Source: Sphingopyxis macrogoltabida (GTDB lineage Bacteria > Pseudomonadota > Alphaproteobacteria > Sphingomonadales > Sphingomonadaceae). Taken from it: a DNA stretch of 64,000 bases. The notes under the pieces were generated by a model. The model was not told where the DNA came from. It searched no databases and was given only the letters and a program-made list of their open reading frames with translations. Positions 9,504-18,857 of this stretch are shown here, in pieces (the first letter of the stretch is position 1; each line of letters begins with the position of its first letter). Location of the stretch: assembly GCF_001307295.1 (NCBI RefSeq), contig NZ_CP012700.1, forward strand, positions 375,001 to 439,000, read 5' to 3'. A program made the translations under genes and the position numbers.

Positions 9504-9574
9504 GACAATCGGCCGGAAACCGCCTTCTCTTTGATCGTCACCCCGGCCGCTGCGAGCCGCTAAGCCGCCGTATT

Positions 9575-10822
9575 TTACCCCAGCCGGTTCTTGACGATCT
9601 CGCCGGCGCGCATGATCAGCGGTAGCGCCTCGCCGTTCCGCGCGAGCAGGCCGATGTCCGACAAGGGATCGCCGTCGACGACGATCAGGTCGGCGTGGGC
9701 GCCCGCGGCGACGCAGCCGAGCTTGCCTTGCATCTGCAGCACTTCGGCGCCGATCGACGTGGCCTGCCGGAGGATCTCGAGCGGGGTGAATACCTCGCTG
9801 CGTATCGTGAATTCGGTACACTGGCGCGTATAGGTGTCGCCGAGCAGGTCGGTTCCGAAGCCGATCTTGACGCCTGCCTGCCGCATCCGGTCCATGCCCG
9901 ACAGGGCTTCGCCGAAGACCTCGTCGAGCTTTGCCTGGCTTTCGGGCGGAAAGCCCATCTGCGGGCCAAGCTCGCGCAAGGCGAAGATGATCGCCATCGT
10001 CGGGACGATGAAGGCGCCGCGCTCGGCGACGAAGGCGGCGGTTTCGTCGTCGATGAGTGTGCCATGTTCGATGCAGCGCACCCCGAATTCGACGCAGCGC
10101 CGGATCGCGCTCGTCGGATGGCAATGCGCCGAGGCATAGCTGCGCCGTTCGATGCATTCATTGACGATCGCCCGGACCTCGTCCTCGCGATACTGGTTCA
10201 TCCAGATCGGGTCGGTGGGCGACGCGACGCCGCCCGACCCCATGATCTTGATCGTATGCGCCCCGCGCCGATATTCTTCGCGGACCGCTGCGATGCAGGC
10301 ATCGACGCCGTCGGCGACGACGGTCAGGCTGTTCGCCTGACCGCATTGGCAGAAGCCGCCGCCATGACCATGGCCATCATGGCTCATCGGCCGCATATCG
10401 CCGTGGCCGCCGGTCATCGACACGATGCGCCCCGCATAGAGAAAGCGGGGGCCGCGAATGAGGCCTTCCTCGATCGAGCGCCACAGCGACCAGTCGCCGC
10501 CGCCGATATCGCGCACCGTGGTGAAGCCGCAATCGAGTGCATGGCCGAGCATGCGCACGGCATGCGCGGTGCGGTGCGCAGGGCCCATCGCATCGACGCG
10601 CTGGACGTTCACATCGGAGATATAGGCATGGATATGCAGATCGATCAGCCCCGGCATCAGCGTGCGGCCGCCGACATCGATCCGCCGCGCGCCGTCGGCG
10701 GCGATCGGGCGCTCGGACACCTCCTTGATCGTGCCGCCTTCGATGGCAACCGACATGCCCGTCGGGCAATCGGCGTTGGTGCCGTCGAACAGGCGGGCGT
10801 TTTCAAGGATCGTAATCGTCAT
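9575..10822 (-). CDS. Amidohydrolase (imidazolonepropionase-like)
   Basis: A 415-residue metal-dependent hydrolase of the amidohydrolase superfamily. The first metal-binding HxH is at H63/H65 (LHIHAY). KIMGSGGV carries the likely carboxylated or metal-bridging lysine, SAHCHPTSAI and CIEHGT supply later histidines, and FGTDLLGD gives the catalytic aspartate. The sequence falls in the broad imidazolonepropionase/Xaa-Pro dipeptidase-like subgroup, often cyclic dipeptide or N-acyl peptide hydrolases. The start at 10822 is preferred over two in-frame ATGs upstream because GGAG lies six bases before it. There is no signal peptide, so it would act in the cytoplasm on whatever the neighbouring MFS protein imports. 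Confidence 0.88.
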   Translation of the reverse strand: MTITILENARLFDGTNADCPTGMSVAIEGGTIKEVSERPIAADGARRIDVGGRTLMPGLIDLHIHAYISDVNVQRVDAMGPAHRTAHAVRMLGHALDCGFTTVRDIGGGDWSLWRSIEEGLIRGPRFLYAGRIVSMTGGHGDMRPMSHDGHGHGGGFCQCGQANSLTVVADGVDACIAAVREEYRRGAHTIKIMGSGGVASPTDPIWMNQYREDEVRAIVNECIERRSYASAHCHPTSAIRRCVEFGVRCIEHGTLIDDETAAFVAERGAFIVPTMAIIFALRELGPQMGFPPESQAKLDEVFGEALSGMDRMRQAGVKIGFGTDLLGDTYTRQCTEFTIRSEVFTPLEILRQATSIGAEVLQMQGKLGCVAAGAHADLIVVDGDPLSDIGLLARNGEALPLIMRAGEIVKNRLG

Positions 10823-11023
10823 GGCCATCTCCGTGTTGGCAAATTTTCCCGCAGGGGCATTGCTATATTTCATACATAAGTGTCATAAATTGCCGGCGAT
10901 GCAATAGGGTTTGCGATATCTCGGCGAAACGGCAATGCGACCGCGTGCTCGATTTTGGTTGGACGGTCCATGTTTCCCGTGAGAGGACAGGGAAGGAAAC
11001 GGATGATGCGACAGGAGAATATG

Positions 11024-12835
11024 ATGCGCCTAGCTTTTGCCTTGCTGCTGTTGCCGGCGCTGCCGCTCGTCCCGTTCCATACGCCCGCGTTCGCACAGAC
11101 GGTGCAGTCGGGGGCGGAGGACGCGGCGCTGCTCGAATTTCTCGACCGGGCTTATGACGAACAGGTGGCCTTGCGTCCCGAAACGCAGACCGTGCTCGGG
11201 TTCAAGACCGATTACGACCGGCTCGACGATTATACGGACGCCTTTGCCTTGCGCGAGCAGGCGCTCGCCGAGCGGCAGCTCAAGGACATGCAGGCGCGGT
11301 TCCGTCCCGATCGATTGGGCGAACGCGCGCGTGTCAGTTATCGCCTCTTCGAATATGAAGTCGAACGCGGCCGCGAATCGACGCGGTTTCGGAAACTGCG
11401 CTTTCCGGTGACGACGAACGGCAGTCCCGCGGGCGAGATTCCCGTCCTGCTCATCAACAACCACAAGATTGACACCATTGCCGACGCCGAGGCTTATATC
11501 GCCCGCCTGCGCGATACCGATCGCGTGATGCGCGAGGTCGCGGCGCTGATGCGCGAACAGGCGGCGGCGGGAATCGTGCCCAACAAGGTCAATTTCGCGC
11601 CGGCCCGCGCCGACGCGCGCCGGGTGGTGACCGGGGCGCCGTTCGACGACGGCCCCGATTCGACGCTGATGACGGATTTCCGCAAAAAGGTGGCCGCTCT
11701 CGACGCGCCGGCGGCCGCGAAGGACAAGTTGCTCGGCGACGCGCGCGACGCGTTGCAGGGGCCGTTCCGGCGCGGTTACGAAGCGCTCTTTGCCGTGCTG
11801 GACGAAATCGAACCGCAATCGAAGGGTAATTTCGGCGTCTGGAACCTGCCCGACGGCGCGGCCTATTATGCCGATCAGCTCAAAAGCGCGACGAGCACCA
11901 GCCTGACCGCCGATCAGATCCACACGCTCGGCCTCGAACAGGTGGCGAAGATTCGCGGCGAGATGGAAGCGATCAAGCGCGAGGTCGGCTTCGAGGGGAC
12001 GCTCGAGCAATTTTTCGATCACATCCGCACCGATCCCCAGTTCAAATATGCGAATACCGAGGCTGGCCGCGAGGAGTATCTGCGCGATGCGCGGGCCGTG
12101 GTCGCTTCGGTAATGGAGGCAGCGCCGCGCTATTTCAGCGTGTTGCCGAAGGCGGCGCTTGAGGTGCGCGCGGTGGAGAAATGGCGCGAGGGAACGGCAC
12201 CCACCGCCTTCTATAACCAGCCTTCGGCCGACGGGTCGCGGCCCGGCATCTATTACGTCAACCTCGTCGACATGAACCAGACGCAAAAGGTGCAGGTGGC
12301 GGGCATCGCCGCGCACGAAGGCGCGCCGGGACATCACTTCCAGATCGCGCGCCAGCAGGAACTTGAAGGGCTTCCCAAGTTCCGCAAGTTCGGCGGTTAT
12401 GGCGCTTATATGGAGGGGTGGGGACTCTATTCGGAGCGGCTGGCGGACGAGATGGGGGTGTATAAAACCCCCTATGACCGCTTCGGCATGCTGTCGCTCC
12501 AGGTGTGGCGGGCGATCCGCCTCGTCCTCGACACCGGCATCCATTCGAAACGGTGGACGCGCGATCAGGCGATCGCCTATTTCCGCGCCAACAGCTCGGT
12601 CTCGGACACCGATATCGCGCGCGAGGTGGACCGCTATTTCAACTGGCCGGGGCAGGCGACGAGCTACATGGTCGGCCAGCTTCGCATCGCCGAGCTGCGC
12701 AAGCGCGCCGAGCGCGAACTGGGGCCGCGGTTCGACATCCGTGAGTTCCACGAAGCGGTGCTGAGCGAAGGCGCGCTGCCGCTCGACCTGCTCGACGAAC
12801 AGGTCGGCCGCTACATCGCCGCGAAGCAGAAGTGA
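11024..12835 (+). CDS. DUF885 family peptidase-like protein, exported
   Basis: A protein of about 603 residues of the DUF885 family. It starts with a hydrophobic signal peptide ending PAFAQ. The family's metal-binding signature AAHEGAPGHHFQIA is present, followed by GGYGAYMEGWGLYSERLADEMG, whose glutamate is expected to be the third ligand, as in zinc carboxypeptidase-like gluzincins. Members are commonly annotated as uncharacterised periplasmic peptidases. AGGAG six bases before 11024 supports that start; an ATG at 11003 with GGAAGG is an alternative that would lengthen the n-region by seven residues. Together with the M20 enzyme and the gamma-glutamyltransferase it makes region 1 look devoted to peptide-bond cleavage outside the cytoplasm. 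Confidence 0.88.
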   Translation: MRLAFALLLLPALPLVPFHTPAFAQTVQSGAEDAALLEFLDRAYDEQVALRPETQTVLGFKTDYDRLDDYTDAFALREQALAERQLKDMQARFRPDRLGERARVSYRLFEYEVERGRESTRFRKLRFPVTTNGSPAGEIPVLLINNHKIDTIADAEAYIARLRDTDRVMREVAALMREQAAAGIVPNKVNFAPARADARRVVTGAPFDDGPDSTLMTDFRKKVAALDAPAAAKDKLLGDARDALQGPFRRGYEALFAVLDEIEPQSKGNFGVWNLPDGAAYYADQLKSATSTSLTADQIHTLGLEQVAKIRGEMEAIKREVGFEGTLEQFFDHIRTDPQFKYANTEAGREEYLRDARAVVASVMEAAPRYFSVLPKAALEVRAVEKWREGTAPTAFYNQPSADGSRPGIYYVNLVDMNQTQKVQVAGIAAHEGAPGHHFQIARQQELEGLPKFRKFGGYGAYMEGWGLYSERLADEMGVYKTPYDRFGMLSLQVWRAIRLVLDTGIHSKRWTRDQAIAYFRANSSVSDTDIAREVDRYFNWPGQATSYMVGQLRIAELRKRAERELGPRFDIREFHEAVLSEGALPLDLLDEQVGRYIAAKQK

Positions 12836-12952
12836 TGCAGCGGCGCCGGGGCTAGCGGCGCCGGTAGCGAAAATACCAGATTTCATGCCCCTATTCAATT
12901 AAAATATTGTAAAATATAGATTTTATGGGGAATAATCCCAGTGGTAATCCAA

Positions 12953-12985
12953 CCAGCAATCACCCAGCAATCACCCAGCAATCAC
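12953..12985 (+). repeat. Three tandem copies of an 11-bp unit
   Basis: CCAGCAATCAC is repeated three times without mismatch, directly left of the IS21 remnant. It is probably a slippage or insertion footprint. No coding or regulatory role is evident. Confidence 0.9.
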
Positions 12986-13009
12986 CGGATTCTAGGGCGT
13001 AAAAACCTC

Positions 13010-13357
13010 GTGCCCACGGCACAAAGGCTCGCGTCGATGGTGACACGCCTCGAAGAGGAGACCCGGATCGGCAAGGGGGGGACCCTGGCGGCGCAGCTGT
13101 CGCGGCTCGACCTGATCGTGCTCGACGAGCTCGGTTATCTGCCGTTCGCCCGCTCCGGAGGGCAGTTGCTGTTCCACCTCAACAGCAAGCTTTATGAGCG
13201 CACCAGCGTCATCATCACCACCAACCTCGCCTTCGGCGAGTGGCCCACCGTCTTCGGTGATCCCAAGATGACTACGGCGCTGCTCGACCGCGTCACCCAC
13301 CACTGCGATATCATCGAGACGGGCAACGACAGCTGGCGCTTCAAAAACCGCAGCTGA
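13010..13357 (+). pseudogene. istB: istB remnant (C-terminal part of IS21 helper ATPase)
   Basis: Encodes the last 110-115 residues of the IS21 transposition helper ATPase. The Walker B region [12 protein letters not shown], the sensor-like [12 protein letters not shown], and the C-terminal [20 protein letters not shown] are intact, but the N-terminal domain and the Walker A motif are gone. The open frame to the left does not resemble IstB. It cannot bind ATP as a complete AAA+ module and is treated as non-functional. Confidence 0.85.
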
Positions 13358-13387
13358 CCGCCACCTTCGGCGCCTTCAAAAATCTAT

Positions 13388-13446
13388 CTTGCGCTGCGCG
13401 CGCCTCCGGTCGGGCTACGCCCGCCCTCCGCCGCACGCAGCGCAAG
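13388..13446. repeat. Inverted repeat behind istB
   Basis: CTTGCGCTGCG (13388-13398) and CGCAGCGCAAG (13436-13446) form a perfect 11-bp inverted repeat, with a smaller CGGGC/GCCCG hairpin inside. It lies between the istB stop and the element's right end, consistent with a terminator of the insertion sequence. Confidence 0.6.
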
Positions 13447-13554
13447 GCGACCCTCAACTAACCAGCATCATATCCGAAAAAGGGGTCCCTCTTCGACGCC
13501 GATCGGGGGTCCCTTTTGAACGCCGTTTGACATCGCTGGCTTTCCTCCCCGGTC

Positions 13555-13800
13555 CTGACGAGATCGCGCGGTCGAGCAGCGCCGTAGTCATCTTGGGATC
13601 ACCGAAGATGATGGGCCAGTCTGCTAACGCGGGGTTTGTAGTGATGTGCACACTGAAGCGCTCATAGGCCTTGCTGATCAGAGGGAGCAGCGCCCTCCCT
13701 TCGTCTGAAGGGCGGATATCCAAGCTTATCGAGCAGCATCAGGTCGAGCCGTAACAACTGCTTTGCCAAGGTCCCGATCTTGCCGGCCCAGGTCCCTCTT
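13555..13800 (-). pseudogene. istB: Second istB remnant, frameshifted, opposite orientation
   Basis: Read on the minus strand, IstB-like sequence begins with [16 protein letters not shown] in one frame and continues in another as [19 protein letters not shown] and [15 protein letters not shown] frameshift therefore splits the Walker B region from the rest. It is related to, but clearly different from, the plus-strand copy. The similarity stops near the right end of the first element, which suggests that this element was the insertion target or was truncated by it. Confidence 0.75.
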
Positions 13801-14225
13801 AGCGGCGTGTTGCCATTTCTGATGTGGCGGATGCTGCGTTTCCGGCGCGGACAAGTCTGCCGGCAAATCAGGATCGAGCGCTTTGCGGGGTGCGATCAAA
13901 CTTCATTTTCCGATCAATCAGCCCAACTCAAGGGGCGAATTGAAAAGCAAACTGGGCGAAAACGTTATTATATTGACAATTATGACCACTTGGGGGATTT
14001 ATGCCTGAATGCTGGCGCAGACCAGTTGAAACTATGCGGGTTTCGGGGCTGGCTTGAGCTAGTCGACGGGAGGATGGAAAATCATATATTTTTGAAGATT
14101 TTAGCCGGGTGTGCGGCGCCTACCGCTTAGCCGCTGGGCACGCTGCATGTCTGCGCCTCAAAGATCACAGCCCGCAAAAATAAGGATGCGCGCCGAGACG
14201 CGCGAATGGGAAGGGAGAGACTGAA
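13801..14225. other. Gene-free stretch right of the IS scar
   Basis: About 425 bp without a convincing gene. One open frame (13780-14130, plus) overlaps the istB fragment, lacks a good ribosome-binding site and resembles nothing I know. The last part before 14226 has GGGAAGGGAGAG, the ribosome-binding region of the next gene, and must contain its promoter. Confidence 0.5.
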
Positions 14226-16466
14226 GTGATTAATCGATCAAACCAGCTTGCCACAGTGTCCGCGTTGGCAATGGCGGGCATCATGCTCGGTGTATCGACG
14301 TCTGCCAGCGCGGCTGACACTATCGAGGGAAGCGAGGCGCCAGCAAGCCGTGATGCCTCGGCCAACACCGATGGAAGTTCGACGGGGCTAAACGAAATTA
14401 TTGTGACAGCTCAGAAGCGGTCCCAGAATCTCCAAGATGTTCCTGCAGTAATTAACGCGCTCGACGCGGGCATGATCGAGGATCGCCAGATTGGCGGTCT
14501 TGAAGAGCTTCAGGGGGCGGTTGCGGGCCTCAAGTTCGACCCTGTTTCCGGCAACTCCAACATTTCCATTCGCGGCGTCGGCACCACCTTCACGACCGGC
14601 GCGGGCGAAAATTCGGTCTCCTTGCATCTCGACGGCGTCTATCTTTCGAGCCCTCAGGGCGCTGGCCTCGGCCAGTTCGACCTTGGCGGGATCGAAGTGC
14701 TGCGTGGCCCGCAAGGGACACTTTACGGCAAGAATTCCACGGCGGGTATCGTCAACTTCATATCGGCGGCGCCTACCCGCGAGTTCGAAGCGGGCGTTAC
14801 GGCGGGCTACGGGAATTATGACGACCTCAAAGGCTCGGCTTATGTCAGCGGCCCGCTTAGCGACGGAGTGCGCGCGCGGCTCTACATCGAAGGTGGCCAA
14901 CGCGATGGCTATGTCAAGAATCTCCAGACCGGCCAGGATCTCGACGATCTGCGCTACATCGGTGGCCGTTTCGGTATCGACGCCGACGTGTCGCCCGGGT
15001 GGGATATGGAAGCGCGCCTGACCTACCGGCGCGAAGCCAGCAACGGCCCGGTGCGTCAGCCCTATGACCTCAACCGCCTGTCCTTGCCGATCCAGGATAC
15101 GATCGTCACCCCTCGCCGGTTGAACTCACCGCTCATTTTTGACGGCAATCGGTCCATCGCGCTGGCATCGCTGAAAAACACGTTCGATCTCGGCGGCAAC
15201 GTAAATCTTGTCTCGATCACCGGCGCTTCTCGCCTGCGCGTCAATTACAATTCGCTGGACTCGTTGGCGCAAGGAAATCCGAATGACCCGATCTTTGCAA
15301 ATCTGACCATTCCGATCGCCCAGGGTGTCCGGGTTTCGACCTTCTCACAGGAATTCAACCTCAAGGGCGACAGTGGGCCGGTGGACTGGCTGGTGGGGGC
15401 CTTTTACTATAATGAAATCAACCGAACGACCGGCTCAGTTACCCTCGACGGACGGCTGCTTGGCAGCCCGTCCGCACTCATCCGTGTGTCCAACGGCCGC
15501 TCGAAGCGCGAAAGCGCCTCCATATTCGCAGATGCCACGATCAGCGTGAGCGACGCTACCCGGCTGTTTGGTGGCGTCCGGGGTCTTTACGAGCGGTCGC
15601 AAAATGATCTGTTGGTGACGTTCCAGCTTCCCGGCGGCACGGTCGTTCAGACCGATTGCAGTCCGGGCGCACCGCTTCAGCGCGTGACCGACTGGTCGGC
15701 TACGGGACGCATAGGCCTGCAGCATGATCTGTCGGACGATGTCATGGCCTATGGGCAGTTGTCGCGTGGGTACAAGTCCGGCGGCTTTTCCAACAGTACC
15801 TGCGGCAATCAGTATAAACCGGAAACGGTCAACGCCATCGAGACGGGACTCAAGACGCGGTTTCTTGACAGGCGTGCGACGCTTAACCTCTCGGCCTTCT
15901 ACTATGATTACAAGAATATCTCGGTCGAGCAGTCGACGATATTCGGGACCAATGTCGTAGGCGCTCCGAAAAGCGAGATCTACGGGCTGGACATCGACGG
16001 GCGGCTGCAGGTCAATGATATGCTGAGCTTCGATGGCAACGCGAGCTTCGTACACAGCGAATATAAGCGCTTCCTGTCGACGGGTGGCGCGATCTTTGGC
16101 GAGCCCGATGGTACCGATTTGGCGGGACGGGCTCTCAACAAGGCTCCGGGTGCGTCCGGTACGATCGGCACGCAACTCGAATTTCCCGTCGGTTCGGGCA
16201 AGATCACGCTTCGCGGCGAGGCCTATTTTACAAGCGGATACCGCCTCCGCGAATATAATGATCCCTCGCTGCGGCAGAAGGCATATGAACTGTATAATGC
16301 ATTCGTGACGTACGAACCCAATGATTTGGTCACCGTGCGTGGCTTTGTCCGGAACATCACCAAGACAAATTATATCCAGGGGACTGTGGTGCAGCTCAAT
16401 GGGGTCACGGGGGTCTATAATCCGCCACGCACCTATGGTGTGGAACTGGCACTGAAAATCCGCTGA
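14226..16466 (+). CDS. TonB-dependent receptor (island receptor 1)
   Basis: A 746-residue outer-membrane receptor starting with GTG, preceded by GGGAGAG. The signal peptide runs to about residue 29 (STSASA). The TonB-box/plug start is NEIIVTAQKRSQNLQDVP, followed by IEVLRGPQGTLYGKNSTAG in the plug. The barrel ends with TYGVELALKIR, lacking a final aromatic residue at the very C-terminus. The IIVTAQKR...GTLYGKNSTAG style is that of sphingomonad receptors for hydrophobic or aromatic organic ligands. A kinase-like phosphotransferase follows 67 bp downstream across a hairpin, the same pairing seen at 25178/27640. Confidence 0.95.
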   Translation: MINRSNQLATVSALAMAGIMLGVSTSASAADTIEGSEAPASRDASANTDGSSTGLNEIIVTAQKRSQNLQDVPAVINALDAGMIEDRQIGGLEELQGAVAGLKFDPVSGNSNISIRGVGTTFTTGAGENSVSLHLDGVYLSSPQGAGLGQFDLGGIEVLRGPQGTLYGKNSTAGIVNFISAAPTREFEAGVTAGYGNYDDLKGSAYVSGPLSDGVRARLYIEGGQRDGYVKNLQTGQDLDDLRYIGGRFGIDADVSPGWDMEARLTYRREASNGPVRQPYDLNRLSLPIQDTIVTPRRLNSPLIFDGNRSIALASLKNTFDLGGNVNLVSITGASRLRVNYNSLDSLAQGNPNDPIFANLTIPIAQGVRVSTFSQEFNLKGDSGPVDWLVGAFYYNEINRTTGSVTLDGRLLGSPSALIRVSNGRSKRESASIFADATISVSDATRLFGGVRGLYERSQNDLLVTFQLPGGTVVQTDCSPGAPLQRVTDWSATGRIGLQHDLSDDVMAYGQLSRGYKSGGFSNSTCGNQYKPETVNAIETGLKTRFLDRRATLNLSAFYYDYKNISVEQSTIFGTNVVGAPKSEIYGLDIDGRLQVNDMLSFDGNASFVHSEYKRFLSTGGAIFGEPDGTDLAGRALNKAPGASGTIGTQLEFPVGSGKITLRGEAYFTSGYRLREYNDPSLRQKAYELYNAFVTYEPNDLVTVRGFVRNITKTNYIQGTVVQLNGVTGVYNPPRTYGVELALKIR

Positions 16467-16473
16467 GGCACCA

Positions 16474-16495
16474 GGGCCGGCCTGCGGGCCGGCCC
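16474..16495. terminator. GC hairpin between receptor and kinase genes
   Basis: GGGCCGGCC and GGCCGGCCC form a 9-bp perfect stem with a TGCG loop eight bases after the receptor stop. With no T-run it may act as an attenuator or an mRNA 3' stabiliser, letting the kinase gene be expressed less than the receptor. Confidence 0.5.
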
Positions 16496-16533
16496 GTCGC
16501 CGAAGAATATTGAACACGGAAAGTTGATTTGAA

Positions 16534-17631
16534 ATGAGTGCGGAAACTGAAGAATTGCAGGGGTTCTACGACAAGTCGGTCGCGGCTGCGAAGTCGGGCT
16601 ACCCGGAAATTGACGCAGATCGGCTGGCAGCCTTCATTGCTGCGCAGCCCGGCATCGAACCCCCCGTCACGCTCAGCAATTTCATTGTCCCGCAATCATC
16701 CGGTGCCAGTAACGGCATTCTGTTGTTCACGGCCGAGTTCGGGCGGAGCGGCGAGCGTCGCCGGGAAGACATGGTCGCGCGTTACGCACCTGGCACGACC
16801 ATGATCAAGCAGAAGAGCTTTTCTGACGAGTTCCTGACTCTCGTCGCGGCATACAAGCGCGGTCTGCCCGTGCCCGAGCCGCTATGGCTTGACGCGGACG
16901 GTTCCGCTGTCGGCTATCCGTCTTTCGTCATGGCGCGGATCGAGGGCACGCCTCCCGCGTCCGCAATGTACTCCAAGGGGCCGCTCGCCGACGTCAGTCC
17001 GGAAGCGCGCAAGGCGATGATGCTCGAGGCCGCTGGCTTTCATGGTCGCCTGCGCCGCGAGGCGATCGGACGCGACGAACTGCCGCATCTGCTCGCGCGC
17101 GGAAGCGGTGAAACCGATATCGAACGCGAACTCAACTGGTTCCTCGCGGAAGCAAGGCTAAGCTCCGAGCCGGACGATCCGAAGCTCGAGCCCATCGTCG
17201 AGGCTCACCGCTGGATGGTCGCGCACCAGCCAGCCGTTCGCGAGGGAACGCTTGTACAGGGCGATTCCCAGATCGCGAATGTGATGTTTCGCGACGGGCG
17301 GCTTGCGGCGGTGCTCGATTGGGAACTCGCCTATCTCGGCCATAATGAGGCCGACCTTGCGCTCATCGTCTTCCTCACCGAGACGATGAAACAGCTCGAC
17401 AAGCATGTCGACGGGACACCGACCGAGGCAGAATATCTTGCTCGGTTCGAGGAAGAGGCCGGCGCTCCGGCGGAACATTATGACTTTTTCAAACTGTTTC
17501 CTCTCTTCAAGACGCAGTGCATCCTGCTATCGGGGCGGAGCTTCCAGCCAGCCTTCGAACAGGTCTGGACCTATTATCTCGCCCACCTTCATGCCGAACT
17601 CGCCAACGCGAAACGCATATACGGCGATTGA
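16534..17631 (+). CDS. APH/ACAD10-type phosphotransferase (kinase 1)
   Basis: A 365-residue member of the aminoglycoside-phosphotransferase-like superfamily, in the group that includes the kinase domain of ACAD10/11 and LvaA. Characterised members phosphorylate the hydroxyl of 4-hydroxyacyl-CoA. The catalytic loop reads LVQGDSQIANVMF, with glutamine replacing the usual histidine of HGD, and the metal site reads AVLDWELAYLGHNEADLA. The N-terminal lobe has NGILLFTAEF and MVARYAP in place of a glycine loop and lysine strand. The start is fixed by the first ATG after the hairpin; no strong Shine-Dalgarno is visible. It is presumably co-transcribed with the receptor upstream. An antibiotic-resistance role is unlikely. 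Confidence 0.85.
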   Translation: MSAETEELQGFYDKSVAAAKSGYPEIDADRLAAFIAAQPGIEPPVTLSNFIVPQSSGASNGILLFTAEFGRSGERRREDMVARYAPGTTMIKQKSFSDEFLTLVAAYKRGLPVPEPLWLDADGSAVGYPSFVMARIEGTPPASAMYSKGPLADVSPEARKAMMLEAAGFHGRLRREAIGRDELPHLLARGSGETDIERELNWFLAEARLSSEPDDPKLEPIVEAHRWMVAHQPAVREGTLVQGDSQIANVMFRDGRLAAVLDWELAYLGHNEADLALIVFLTETMKQLDKHVDGTPTEAEYLARFEEEAGAPAEHYDFFKLFPLFKTQCILLSGRSFQPAFEQVWTYYLAHLHAELANAKRIYGD

Positions 17632-17681
17632 CGCCGCGGATCGGGGCATGGCGGACAGCACCCGGCCACAATGGACAGGGA

Positions 17682-17705
17682 CCGCGCAGCTTGCCAGCTG
17701 CGCGG
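17682..17705. terminator. Terminator hairpin after kinase 1
   Basis: CCGCGCAGCT and AGCTGCGCGG form a perfect 10-bp stem with a TGCC loop, about 50 bp after the kinase 1 stop. Confidence 0.65.
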
Positions 17706-17777
17706 CCCCTCTATCATTAGCATCGGGTCCGGCACTTTCGCGCATTCTCAAACGCGATTGCCGGCTGGGCGTCGCCG

Positions 17778-17804
17778 TGCCGGCGCCTTTTCCGGGCGCC
17801 GGCA
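17778..17804. terminator. Second hairpin between convergent genes
   Basis: TGCCGGCGCC and GGCGCCGGCA form a perfect 10-bp stem with a seven-base TTTTCCG loop, 13 bp beyond the stop of the minus-strand gene ending at 17817. It is probably that operon's terminator. Confidence 0.65.
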
Positions 17805-17816
17805 ACCCACGTCGAT

Positions 17817-18818
17817 TCAAATAATATAATCCTCGGCCTTGCTGAGCCCCTCGGCAATCGCAAGAAAACTGACGTCCGCCTGGTTCGGGATATATGAACC
17901 CCGGCCAGGATTCGTACACATTTCGAGATCGACGAACCCTGTTTTCCCGCCATATTCAAAGGTCGAGATATTGTCCTGCGAGAATGTGCCCATCGCCGGC
18001 AGAGGTGTGAGGAACCCCTGAACGACCTTGGATTCGATCCTGAGCTGCTCGCCGGACTCAAGCGTCATGATGCCGATGCTCCCGAGCGGAGTCAGGCCAT
18101 CATAATCAAAGGTCACGGCAACCCGCAGGTTGGTGATCGCCTCCTGCTTGCCGTTGCGATCGACGAAGCCCATTGTCATCGGGGTCGTTTCGTTGAAATC
18201 GAGAAAGAAGCCCGCGAAGCTGAGTTCGGAACCACAGGTGCCGGTATACATGCGATATCGATGCATCATGGGCGCGCTGTCGCTGCGCTTCCCCCATGAC
18301 CGGTCGCGATGGGCAAGAGCGTCAATTTCATATTCATTGTCGCCAATTCGGACTTTCCCGCGAATGCGGCCGCCGCATTCGAGGTGACCATCGGAATTGG
18401 TAGCTTCTTCGAAATGCTCTGTATTCTTGCCCGACGGCCAGTTGCGCGGTGTATAGAAGCTCTCGTAAAATTCGATATCAGCCGAAGACTCAGGCTCGTC
18501 CCAGGTGTAGCGCATCCTGCCGTCGCCGAGAGCCTCGGCCGTGTGGCTGCCAACGACCTGCTTGCGGGACTGGCGCGCGTCCGCACCTAATTTTACCTCG
18601 TTGCGCGGGGCGCTGTTGAGGACAAAGCGTTCACCGCCCGTCTTGAAGACGAACAGCATCAGCTGGCCCGTGCCCTTGTTCGGCTTCTGGCCGATGCGAT
18701 GGAAGCCTCCCACGCCCAATTTGACATCATAGAACCAGTAGCAATCGCTCTCCTGCCAGCTAGGTTCGTCGCTGAACTGGTGCGGGCAATCCCAATGATC
18801 CGAGAACACGGCTTCCAT
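17817..18818 (-). CDS. CrtC/AttH-like beta protein (DUF7064/DUF7065 type), copy 1
   Basis: A 333-residue protein without signal peptide or membrane segment. It shares landmarks with the products at 19985-20992 and 22636-23643: a start like HxxPxWQES, a GGFHRIGQKPN block, and a central HRDRSWGKR. I associate this family with the hydroxyneurosporene-synthase/AttH fold, recently labelled DUF7064/DUF7065; the label is from memory. Proteins of this fold bind hydrophobic ligands, and CrtC hydrates carotenoid double bonds. A ligand-binding or hydratase role in the island is plausible but unproven. It is last in a three-gene minus-strand operon, 39 bp after kinase 2. Confidence 0.75.
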   Translation of the reverse strand: MEAVFSDHWDCPHQFSDEPSWQESDCYWFYDVKLGVGGFHRIGQKPNKGTGQLMLFVFKTGGERFVLNSAPRNEVKLGADARQSRKQVVGSHTAEALGDGRMRYTWDEPESSADIEFYESFYTPRNWPSGKNTEHFEEATNSDGHLECGGRIRGKVRIGDNEYEIDALAHRDRSWGKRSDSAPMMHRYRMYTGTCGSELSFAGFFLDFNETTPMTMGFVDRNGKQEAITNLRVAVTFDYDGLTPLGSIGIMTLESGEQLRIESKVVQGFLTPLPAMGTFSQDNISTFEYGGKTGFVDLEMCTNPGRGSYIPNQADVSFLAIAEGLSKAEDYII

Positions 18819-18857
18819 TACCTCAATCCCTTCTTTTCTGTTTGTAATGACTAAAGA

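Larger units (their letters stand above)
12990..13532 (+). mobile_element. IS21-family element, left part deleted
   Basis: The 3' portion of an IS21-type element: the end of istB, an inverted repeat, and a right terminus. The terminal zone contains the paired blocks GGGGTCCC and GGGGGTCCC separated by CTTCGACGCCGATC, then GCCGTTTGACA. The CA at 13531-13532 fits the TG...CA ends of the family. The istA gene and the first half of istB are absent, so the element cannot move by itself. The left limit is approximate. Confidence 0.75.

Noticed and set aside
1..12835. Microcystin-type (mlr) degradation locus
   Set aside because: Peptidase and transporter genes are present, but none matches the mlrA membrane protease, mlrB serine hydrolase or mlrC metallopeptidase pattern.
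12953..12985. Short direct repeats as a possible CRISPR
   Set aside because: The three 11-bp units are contiguous without spacers, and there are no cas genes in the window.
13780..14130. 116-codon open frame right of the IS scar
   Set aside because: It overlaps the istB remnant, has no good ribosome-binding site and no recognisable domain. Left as gene-free sequence.
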